From contig LSYV01000057.1 in NCBI GenBank assembly GCA_001584585.1, forward strand, positions 619,636-655,444: a DNA stretch of 35,809 nucleotides, written 5' to 3'. Positions 1-9,807 of this stretch are shown one piece after another; position 1 is the first letter of the stretch, and the number at the start of each line of letters is the position of its first letter. The stretch comes from Gonium pectorale (Eukaryota; Chlorophyta; Chlorophyceae; Chlamydomonadales; Volvocaceae). Both the position numbers and the translations under genes were made by a program. The notes beneath the pieces were generated by a model. It ran no database searches. It was not told where the DNA came from and saw only the letters and a program-made list of their open reading frames with translations.

Positions 1-56
1 TCACCCTTCCCGCATCCCCGGTGCCAAGTCCCCATACCCCCACCCGCCCCCCCCAG

Positions 57-617
57 TCCGCGGCTACGTGGGAGTGGAGCTGACCCCCCGCCGCGTCCGC
101 GCGCTGCTCGGCACCCGCTTGGCCGCCCTGGCCGCGGGGCCCTTCAGCAGCGGGGCGGTCGACGCGCACGGCACCGCACACGTGTGGGGCGCCGGCTGCT
201 CCTGGCAGCTGGGCACCGGGCAGGCACGGGACGAGCTGACGCCCGTCAGAGTGAGGAGGAGGTGGCTGCGAGACGCGCGCGCGCGTGTGTGTGTATGTGT
301 GAATGTTTGTGATACGTATGCGTGACGGAGTGCAGAGAACAGGTCTGACGGGTAGCTAGCACAGGCATCCGCGCGCGCGTGTGGGTGTGGGTGTGGGTGT
401 GCGTCCGTGTGTGGGTGCGATGCAGACGAGCCCCCCCCCGGTTTGGTGCTGGCCCGGCCATAGCAGTCCAAACGAATGTACGGGCCCGGATGGCCCGTTA
501 GCCCGAGACACCAGCGACAAGGCATGTCCTGAGAGGCGCCAAGCCAGTCAGCTCGCCACTGGCACTCCCACACGCGGCAGGCAAACGCATAGAGTGTGTG
601 TGTTACGTCATGCAGAG

Positions 618-651
<34 letters not shown>

Positions 652-1976
652 GTATGCGGTATGAAGTGCAAAAGACAGGTCTAAGATACCGTACAGCGAG
701 CAAAGCCACCCTTGCCAGCAGCCCGTGAACTCCTTATCGTGTGTGTATGTGTGTTACGTCATGCGCATGTGCGTGCTTGTGGACAGGCTGCAAACACAAT
801 AGGCGAGGTAGGCGAGCGAGGCGAGGCAAACAGTCGAGCAGTCTGGCGTTCTAGCCGGCAGCCCAACAACCCATTACGCATAGTACCCGCTACACGACCC
901 CGCTATGTGTATGTGTGTGTGCGTCTGCCCGTACGCCCCAGCCACCCCCATCCTCAGCTTCCCCCCCACTCTACTCATCGCCGACGTTCCTTTAAGGGCC
1001 CTGAGCCACCGCAAGTCCGTCCGTGCCACACCAACCACACACGCCGCCGCTCCACCCAACCAGGGTTTCACTCCCCTACCCCGCGCCCCCGCCCCAGCCT
1101 GCATACCTCTCCACCTGCCCCTTCCCCCTACCCCTCTCCTTCCGCCCGCCTCCCCCTTACCCCCACCCGCCCCCGCCCCCCCGCCGGCAGCTCACCTCCC
1201 TACCGGGCGACGTCGAGTCGCTCGCCCTGGGCCAGCAGCATAGCCTGTTCGTGCTGCGGGACGGGCGCACTCTGGTGGCGGGCTCCGACGACCATGGCAG
1301 TCTGGGCTCGGGCGAGGAGCTGCTGCGGCAGAGGGTGGCGCGGCAGCCCAGCCAGGTGGCGGGGCTGCCGCCGGCGGCGGCGGCGGCGGTGGGCTGGCGG
1401 CACTGCGCCGTCGCGGGCCGCGACGGCAAGCTGTTCACGTGGGGGTGGTGCGGTGCCGCCGGCATGGGCGGGTACCAAGACTACGGGGGAGGTGAGGTTG
1501 GGGGTCGGGGGCGTGGTGGGCGGTGGGCGATGAGTGGTGGGCGGGGTCGAGGTGGCGGGAGGCGGTAGAAGGGATTGTGCGTGAGAGGGGACTTGGGCCG
1601 GACAGTGGATGGGGCGGGGCGGTCAGCGTTGAGTGGGGTCCCAATGAAAGCCCAGAACCTGCATGACACAAGTGCCACCATGTGAGCCAACACATCTTCA
1701 ACCGCCAACTGTAACCTAACAACCACAATGCCACCAACCGCCCAACTCCCTGCTGCTGCGCCCCCCCCCCTTTGCGCAGGCCAGCTGGGCCTGGGCGACG
1801 AGGCGGACCGCTGGGCCCCCGCGCAGGTGCTCCGGCTGTTCACCAGCCGCCACCGCTACTACGACCTGCGCGCTCCCCACCTGCCGCCCTGGCGAGTGCT
1901 GGCCGTGGCGGCCGGCCGCAACCACACGGCGGCGGTGGTGGAGGCGCAGCTGGATTTCCGGGATCTGGCGGACTGA
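57..1976 (+). CDS. RCC1-repeat (beta-propeller) protein, 3' part, 5' end outside window
   Basis: Three exons join in phase: 57-250, 1191-1491 and 1780-1976 (stop TGA 1974-1976). Acceptors are at 55-56, 1189-1190 and 1778-1779; donors GTGAGG follow 250 and 1491. The visible 229 residues show RCC1-type blades: HVWGAGCSWQLGTG with DELTPVR, then LALGQQHSLFVLRDG with AGSDDHGSLGSG, then HCAVAGRDGKLFTWGWCG, then GGQLGLGDEADRWAPAQV, and a closing VAAGRNHTAAV. Each block repeats the family signature of a His followed by hydrophobics, a D/R-G turn, W-G and QLG-G. RCC1 repeats form seven-bladed propellers that act as Ran or other GTPase exchange factors or as protein-binding platforms; which role applies here cannot be told from the C-terminal part. 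The first exon begins with two bases that complete a codon from an exon beyond the left edge. Intron 1 is 940 bp and full of TG-rich repeats. The gene is convergent with the Gln-rich gene at 5733. Family assignment is firm; the specific function is unknown. Confidence 0.85.
278..648. repeat. TG-rich microsatellites in RCC1 intron 1
   Basis: Three simple-sequence tracts lie inside the 940-bp intron: alternating CG then TG at about 278-302, a GTGTGG hexamer array at about 378-402, and an uninterrupted GT dinucleotide run of about 14 units at 621-648. They are flanked by the TTACGT-containing modules listed separately. They have no coding content. Confidence 0.85.
305..690 (+). repeat. Dispersed module R4, two intronic copies
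   Basis: The stretches at about 305-345 and 641-690 share the order TTACGTATGCG or GATACGTATGCG, then a GGAGTGCA or GAAGTGCA block, then GACAGGTCT or AACAGGTCT. A third, weaker copy is at about 15719-15765 in an intron of the MIOX-like gene (GTTATGCATGAGTGACGGAG, then AACAGGCCTGA). They look like decayed copies of one short dispersed element. No coding capacity is visible. Confidence 0.5.
751..796 (+). repeat. Dispersed module R5, copy 1 (partner at 10979-11024)
   Basis: This 46-bp segment in RCC1 intron 1 starts GTGTTACGTCATGCG and ends GACAGGCTGCAAACA. The segment at 10979-11024, more than 10 kb away, matches it at nearly every position. A partial third start (GTGTGTTACGTCATGC) is at about 599-614. 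It is probably part of the same TG-associated repeat family as R4. Confidence 0.65.
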
Positions 1977-4900
1977 AGGGGGCCGAGGGCGGGGGGATGA
2001 GGCGGGTGAGGAGGCGTGGGAGCGGCGTGCTGGCGGGCTGGCCGGCAGCACGGGGAGGGAGTCTGGGAAGTCAGGAGTGTGACCCGTGCGACCCGTGCGA
2101 CCAGACATCCAGAATTCCAGATGCTGTCTGCTGCCCGGCGGCCAAGCCACTCTTGCCTTCGGTCCGCCGGCCGGCCCGTGGAGCATCGGCCGCAATGTGT
2201 GTGCGCCGCCGAGCCCGGCGGCTTCCGTTCAAGAAGGCAGGGGAGGGGAGGGGAAGGGCGCAGCGGGGGCCTCTGGCGGCCGCGCCGTGCGTTGCGCTGC
2301 GTCTCGCTGTCACTGGGCCACCACACGGGTGCACCCTGACGCACCCTGGGGATGCTAGGCGATGCACTTTGCGTGGTACTTGAAGTTGTGTCCCACAAGC
2401 CAGAAGGACCCAAACTCGCTGTTTGGCTTGTTGCCATTGCTCAGGGTCGGAGCTGTCAAGAGGGATCCGCACGCCCCAGCGCAGCCCGCGACGCAAGCTG
2501 CAGCGCAAGGAGCTCAACTTCCCGCTGTCTAGACACCCCAGAGCGGCGCTGTCATAAGTGTCCTGGCAGGTTTTACAAACAATCTTTCTCTCCGACACAG
2601 GACTCGCGATTGATTCAAAAGGCGGACTGCACTAAAACAGGCGGCTTAAGCAAATGGCTACAATACACATCCGCGCGTGTGAGGGTTGATCGTCCAACCC
2701 CATAACGCATATTATTATCCGCTCTGTAGCGTACGGCAAAGGCAGCGCACGCCTCGGAAACCGATGTAGTAGGGGGCCCAGCCCCGAGACAAAGATTGGA
2801 CAACAGCGTACTGCGCCACAGCTCCCTTAACCTCCCCTAGCATCAATTTCAAGAACACACCCAACCTCGCGCCGTTGTGAGCCCCTCACCACACTCGGGC
2901 TTTTGCTCCCGGGCCGGTTGCTCCTCGCCCAAGCGACCCTGGGCCCGGGCGCAGGCCCGCGCGTACTCCAACCCCGCCTTTCAGTCCTTGCCCAAAAGCG
3001 CCACTGCGCCCACCTCCCGACCCCAGACGGATCCCTCTCCCCCACCCGTACACGCACATGCCGCATAAGGCAACATGTGAAAGTAACACACATACTCGCA
3101 ACAGCACGCAGCGTCGTCCACCCCACCACCATCTCCTCAACACCCCGTGCAACAGCCGGCATCCCGGGGCACGCGCGAAGGGCGCGGCCGCCCACATAGA
3201 GGCTTGTCGTTCCATGCAGAGCACTTTGCCACGCCACGCCACGCGCCAACGCTACATAAGGCTTCACAATCGGCATTAATCTAAAATTGTGTTAAGCGGC
3301 AAAGTCATTCTGGCCTTCGAGAGCGCGTGCCCCCCACCTTCGACTCCGAGAACGGTACACACCAGATACGCATGCCCCAGGCATGACAGAAACCGCCATG
3401 AAGTGACGGGCAACAGGAGAGGATACAACGAGCCCCCGTTAGTCTGCTCTTCACGGCCCTGCGTTGGGGCGCAAAAGCCCCTCGGCACCGGGCCGGCAAA
3501 AGCAGGGGCGGGCACAAACGCACACCGCGAACTATTCACACGGTGAATTCTTGGGACAGGGGTAGGTTGCCCACAGCGAACACACGCACGCACGCACACA
3601 GGTTCTCAACACGCCGAGGCTCGGAGAATTGTTACCCGCGAGACCCGGAATCCCGAAGGACCACGCCAGCATCGCATTGCCGCATAGTAAATTGAAGGGA
3701 GCGCGGAGCGGCGTGGTATCCCTGCCTGCCTGCCCGCCTGCCAAGCGCCGCCCTAGTGGCACACCACGCCACCCTCCACCCTGAACATGAGTGGGGGGCC
3801 GCAGGGCTCACACGCCGCACTCACAGGTGTACGTCTGACCCAGGACGACGCGTCGCCAGCAGGACGGATGCACCTTGTTAATGCACAGGGCTGGGCCAAG
3901 AGGCCCCACACGCCACCGGCAGCACGCTGCGCCCTTCTCCTCCGTCCTCAGCCGTCTCCCCGCAGTTCTGGCCGCCTCCAAAGGTGTCCATGCACTGTCC
4001 CTGCTCCCCGAGGCGCCACGCCAGGCGGAGCATGCGCCAGCCGAGCCCTGCGGTAAGTAAACCAACTGCATGCTTATTCATCGCCAAGCCCAACGAAACC
4101 ACCGCGTCAGTGGTATGTGGGATATGGATACGGACGCAGGAAAGCCCAACCGCTTAGCACAACCACAGGCAGCCTCTTCCGTGCCTTGGCCCCTTGATAA
4201 ACAAGATCGCCGCAGAGCAGCAATCGTCTCGCCCAAAGGGGTCCGGGCACAGCCTTGACGGCGTAACTAGCGCCGCCGGGGCAGGCGCCCGTCCCCAACC
4301 AGCCCGACGCATTCCCGACCAGCGCTTGACATATAGGACGCGGGCGACTCGGCGCCTTCTTTTGCCCCCGCCCTAGAATATACAACAATGCCGCCACCAC
4401 CATCGCAACCACGCACATGCTCCTGCCGCCGGCCCGCCCTGCTCTTGGCTCCTGGCTGCGGCAGGTAGCAATGGCATTAAGCAGGTAGCGAGTCCGCGCG
4501 CCCATACCACCCCAAACAAATCAACCCACATACACACACATCCCTCCCGACCAGGCAGCCAGCGCGCGGGAGCGTCAATATGTTGCAGCCAGCCCCCACA
4601 CCCCGCCAGCGCTTATGCGAGTATGACATCAGGCGATGTACGGGAAAGTGGCTCGAGCGTAGTGCTCAACCAACAGCAATGCTTGTCAAGTGCCCGCAGC
4701 TAGGTATGCTATGCAGAGCATGGCGGCTGCATCTTCAGAGCGCGCTGTGCGCCCCCCGGGCTCCTCCCCATTCGCCCCAAGCGCTCCCGGCCGCGCCCGT
4801 GCACCGCAGCGGCCAAGCAGCCCGTGGAGCGCGTTCCCAGATCGTAAAGGCCGCCAACCACAGATCGCACCCTGCAGCAACAGCACGTCATGCAGGGTAC

Positions 4901-5732
4901 ATATGCCATACTTTCTTAGCCCGTCTCGACCTCGCGGCAGCAGCCCGTCTCCGAGAAACCCCCCCCGCTTTTTTGTTGTTGCTCCATACAATATCAACAG
5001 AAAGCGCAGACGCAAGTGTGTACTGCATGCGGCACCCACCATCGCACCCCAACCACAAAGCGAGTTTCGTCCAATGCACCCCGGGCCTTCGCCCCGCGCT
5101 CAGTCGTTGTTATGCCCCACCCTCCTCGTCTTCTCACCCTCTTTCAACCCACACCGACTGCTCGCGCGCTTTGCCCGCTGCCTCAACATCAAAGGGACGC
5201 GTGCGCGCACGCGGGCGGGCGACGTCGCCGCACCTTTCGTGAGCTCGCCACGACATGAGGTCGGCCCAGCACCAGCGGCGAGCGTCATACGTACAAACGG
5301 CCAGCCCTGGCCCGTTCAACGTTTGAGCGCGGACATGCGCGTCTTCCTGTATGCCGCCGAGCAAAACAGCCACGTCTCAAGAATGTCACCCTTCCCTCCC
5401 CTCAAAAGGCGAGCAGCCGCCAACGAATTACCAAAAGGACAACATTGACACCACCCGCACTTGTACCATGCAAACCCCACAGAAGAGTACTTCCCTTCGC
5501 CATGCCCACACGGGCACAGCTCATTGCCCAAATGCTGCGCGTGGGCACAGCGACGCGCCCCCGGCGCGCGGGCGCTCGCATCAACGCACCGCACGTGGGG
5601 AGCACGCGGTCCCGGCTGCAGCAGCAGCTCATGGAGCCAGCGCCGGCGCGCCTCCCTCCCGCGCCACAGTGACCCCCAACCAATGCCACCACCAACTAAT
5701 CGCGGCCTCATTAGTGGGTGTGCCCATTTCAT
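1977..5732. other. Gene-free convergent interval between RCC1 and the Gln-rich gene
   Basis: No ORF in this 3.8-kb stretch shows the codon bias, exon phasing or domain content of the neighbouring genes. It should contain the 3' untranslated regions of two convergent genes. No TGTAA polyadenylation signal, the usual one in this algal group, was found close to either stop codon. Visible pieces are a small tandem of GACCCGTGC near 2081-2101, a segment at 2130-2156 resembling part of the intron repeat at 16369-16400, and a CCTG tetranucleotide run at about 3719-3742. Nothing else is recognisable. Confidence 0.5.
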
Positions 5733-8700
5733 TCAATAAAACCCGCAGCCGAGGTCCAGGTTCGCAAAGCGGTTTTCCATCTCACGGTCGGCCTCAGAGG
5801 CGGCGCGCGAGACGGCGCTGCCTCCGCCGCTCGACAAGGCGCCGACACCAACGGAGGTAGCAGACGGCACGCCGCCCGGCGCCGACAGAAGGCTCTTCGC
5901 CCCTAGCGCCGCCAGCGCCCCGCCGGCGGAGGCCGGTTCCGTCGGTTGCTGAAGCTGCTGCTGCGACGTCGAAGCGTGCAGGTGTGCGTTGGCTGGGGTG
6001 ACGTGCGCCCCCATGGCGCCGCCGCCCAGACCAAAGCAGGGGCCGCCGAGGACCAGGCTGGGGGCATGAACGGTGCGGCCGGGGGCGCCCGCTAGGCGGC
6101 CCGATTCGTACTCGGATGCCGAGTCTATTATCTTTGAGGCGCCCGGCAGGGCTGGCGCCGGGGGCGCCTGGGCGTTAAGGCCCAGCTCGTCGGCCATGAA
6201 GCCGATCCCCAGGGGCGGCCACGGTCTCTCGCCAAACACCTCGGCCAGTGCCGCCGCTGGAGAACACGGGAATAAGAGTGGGAGGGGGGCAGGGGGGTTA
6301 GAACGGGCGAAAGGGCACTACTGACGTTTGCATCCCAGCTGTGAGCTGGGTTCCCACCCAAGCATCCGGTCGGTTTGGCGGTAAGGGAAAGGAACGCCAT
6401 AACGAGGCCAGTAGGGTGCAAGAGAAGGCCTGAACAGCGCTCTTCGCATCACTGACAGGCCACAGCCAGCGCAGGGCAGAGACTCTCGCGTCCCCGTCCA
6501 CCCATCGCCTTGTGCGGAACTCTCGCAATCATGCGCCCGGAACTCAACTCGGGTCAGTGCGTTCATCCTTCCACCGCAGAGGCCCTCCCTCCCTCACCTG
6601 CATCCGGAGCGCCTCCATCCAGCCCAGACAACTTGGTCTCCGCACAGAAGCTGCCGCTGCCTTCGGCACTGCCGAGGCGAAAGAAGCCGTACTGGAAGGC
6701 GTTGAAGGGCGCTTGGATGAAGGCGCTGCTGGTGCTGGCTGACTGCGTGCCGCCAGTGACGGGGCCGCTGGGGGCGCGTGCCAGCTGCGGCTCGGGTCCG
6801 CTGGCGGCGCTGCTCGCGCCGTCCTCGGAGGCGGCCATGGAGGCGGAGGTGCGGGAGGAGGCCGTCATCGCGAGTATGGCAGCGGTGGCGGAGCGGTCGC
6901 CGCTGCTGCCGCTGCCAGCGCACTCGTTCGGCTGCGGCCACGGAGCCTGCGAAGCAGCGTCGCTCGCGCCGCCGGTCGAGGTCGGCCCGCCGGCGCCGCC
7001 AGCACCAGCCACTTCTGCCGGCGGCGGCATCACATCCATCGCACCCGTAGGCGGCAGCAGCTGCAGGTGCGGGTGCGTAGAGGATCCGGGGGCCGAGCCT
7101 GCCTCACCGCTGCTCTGCTGCTGCAGCGGGGCCGCTCCACTTGGGCCGCCACCCGTGGCGCCGCCCTTGGCCGTCATGACCCGGCGCTCCTCCTCCGCAT
7201 AGGCGTCCGCCAGAACGGCCACGTCCATGGCCGTAAGGACGCCCAGCCAGCCAGACGTGACAGCGGTCTCGACGCTGATGCTGTGCCGTGCCAGCTCCTG
7301 GCCAATGGAGACCAGGATGGCCTTGAGGTCCTCGCGGCTGCCGCAGCCGCCGCCCAGAACCGCTACCGCCGCAGCGGCGGCGGCTGCCGGGTCCGCCGCC
7401 GGGTCGAGCATCGAGCCGCCGCCGAGGCCAGCGCCACCGTCCATCGCACAGGCGGGCAGCCCCATGCTGCTGCCGCTGCTCAGGTCCTGGCCGCTGGCCG
7501 CGCTCTGGCTGACATAGCCTAAGAAGCTGTGGCTGTGGCCGCTATTGGGCAGCTGCCCATTGGCACGCGGTTGCTGTTGCATGAGCAAGTGCTGTTGCTG
7601 CTGCTGGTCAACAAAGCTGTTTAAGTCTACCAGGCTGAGACCGTCGACCATGCCGGCACCCTGCTGCTGCACGTTGACAGCGCCCATGGCCTGCAGCTGC
7701 GCGGCCAGCGCAGCCGACGCGTCGAAGACGGCCGCCGACGTGTCCGCGTCGGCTGACACGGAGCCGTGCGAGCGGCGGCCCTGCTGCTGGTCGGGCTGCT
7801 GCTGGCCGCCCTGCGTTAGGTTGCCACCCGGATGCTGCAAGGCGCCGGCGCCCGAGGACCCAAACATCTGCAGCCCGCGCGACTGGCCTCCGGCGCCCGA
7901 GGGTCCCAGCGGCGGCATGCCGCTCGCGCCACCGGGCGCACCTGGCGCCGGCGCCAGCTGCACGCGCTGCAGCCCGCCGAGCGTATCGCCGCCAACGCCA
8001 AGCTGCTGGTTCTGGAACACATGCTGCTGTTGGAGCAGTTGCTGCTGCTGGGGCTGCCCCTGCCCCTGCTGTAGCGTGAAAGTGTGGACCGTCTGCATCT
8101 GGGCTGGACCTCTGCCGGCGCCGCCAAGCTGCTGCAGCTGCTGCAGCTGCTGCTGCTGGAGCTTGGCCGCCTGGCCGCGCGACGACTCGGACAGCATACG
8201 CGCCAGCACGGACGCGTCCATCACGGTGGTGGCGGTGGTGCCATCGGCCAGGGTTATGTTGACCACCTGCTGGGGCCCTCCGCCCTGCTGGGTCACCTGG
8301 AAGCCGCTGCCGGACATCTGTTGCTGCTGCGGCTGGGACCCGCCCATGACGGTCAGCCCCACGCTTGAGCCCGACGGTTGCACCGCAGTGGCGACGCCGT
8401 TGCTGCCAACCACGATGGTTGTCTGGCGCTGGCTGCCGCCACCATTGCCGGGGTTCACGCCCATAATATTGACACCCATGGGGCGCACCTGCAACTGCTG
8501 GGTTGGAACCCCGCCGGGCTGCAGCCCTGGGCCCGACTGCATCGCCACGCTGTGAAGCCCGGCCGACTGGGCCTGCTGCTGCAGGAGGTGTGCCTTCTGC
8601 ACCTGCTGAACCACGCTGGCGGGCAGGCCGGCGGGCAGCACGGGTGACACGCCGCCGCCGTGCGTGGTGGCGGTGGCAGCGGAACGAACGCCGGTCACCG

Positions 8701-9807
8701 GGTTGTACGTGGCGACGGTGCCGAGCTTAGGAATGCGCATGGCTGGGCGCATTGTGGTCGTAACGGTTGGCGCCTGGACGTAGACGGGCTGGACAGCGAC
8801 AGGGGCCCCACCGGTGGGGCGGAGTGATGCCGGCCGGACTGCAATGGTCTGGAAGGGCCCAGGGGCCGCTATACGTCCGGTTGCCTGCTGTACCTGCGGG
8901 CCGGCCGTGACTGTCATCTGCGCCTGCGGCTGCTTTAAGATGACGTGCGAAGGCGGGCCTTGCTGCTGCAGGGGCGTGATCTTTGCCTGCTGCGGCTGCT
9001 GCACAACGCCGCCTTGCAGCTGCATGGTGCCCCCGGCGCGGACCTGAAGGCTCTGCATGGACAGCTGCTGCATTTGTTGCGGCTGGCTTCCTTGCGGCGC
9101 GACCGTCACCATGCCCACCTGCTGTGGTCCGGCGGGCATAGCGACGGCGGTCTGCACGAAGGTCGTGTTCGGGTAGGGCTGCCCCGCCTTGACGACGCGC
9201 GTGCCGTTGGTCAGCGGATACACGTGCGGGCCCCCACCGCTTGTTTGCATTTGCAGCATCTGTGCTTGTTGCTGGTCCTGGCTGCTCTGTTGGTAGCCCT
9301 GGACCTGGACGATGGTCGCGGTGGGCTGCTGGCCGGGAGCGGGTGCCGCACTAGGACGGCCCGGCTGGGCTTGCTGGCCCGTAAGCTGGAAATTTTGGCG
9401 CCCGGCGGACGTCACGAGGTTACCGGTGGTCGTGTCGATGTAGGCTACTTGGCGAGCCACGGGGGTAAGCGTATGAACGGGGACCGAGATGCTCTTCGGG
9501 GCGCCAGCCTGAGGCCGCCCGCGTCCCCCGCCCTTGCCTTGCCTGGACGGCCCGGCTTGCGACGACCAGTTCCCATTGTTCTGGGGCACGGAGAGGTAAT
9601 TGCCACCTGCGGCAAGCAAGGCGGCAAAAAAGACCTTTTCTAGCCGAACCGGTACAACAGGAGCATGCAACCCTCTTACAACCATGAGCATAAGGCTTCG
9701 AAAGGTAAAGGAGGGGCAGCAAGGTGCGCCGAGAATGTCCAGTCGAGTCTGCTCTGCAGCGCACCTTGCACAAGCTGAACGGTCTGCAGTTCGTTGCTCT
9801 GGTACAT
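5733..9807 (-). CDS. Gln-rich nuclear-type protein with AT-hook-like motif, function unknown
   Basis: Three exons read on the minus strand: 9807-9765, 9606-6598 and 6256-5733 (stop TGA). Phases agree at both junctions: a codon is split after its first base across the 158-bp intron 9764-9607 and the 341-bp intron 6597-6257. The start ATG at 9807 opens MYQSNELQTVQLVQ and flows into GGNYLSVPQNNGNW. The product is 1,191 residues. Residues 36-46 contain RQGKGGGRGRP, an AT-hook-like RGRP core. Most of residues 60-750 is Gln-rich, with runs of four to six Gln, mixed with Gly, Ala, Pro and Val, as in transcriptional activation domains. Two islands stand out as likely folded: about 768-825 (AILVSIGQELARHSIS, then AVLADAYAEEERRVM) and the start of the last exon (VFGERPWPPLGIGFMADEL, about 1024-1042). 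The C-terminus ends in LDLGCGFY. I do not recognise a family. A role in transcription is inference from composition. The 5' leader upstream of 9807 may contain further introns. Confidence 0.75.

Noticed and set aside
712..1533. 273-residue plus-strand ORF spanning RCC1 intron 1 and exon 2.
   Set aside because: It is in the wrong frame for the RCC1 repeats and crosses the TG-rich intron. The phased RCC1 exons account for the coding signal.
7545..8555. 336-residue Cys/Pro/Trp-rich ORF on the plus strand.
   Set aside because: It is the antisense of the Gln-rich exon: CAG-rich coding sequence reads as Cys and Leu codons on the other strand. There are no splice signals or domains of its own.
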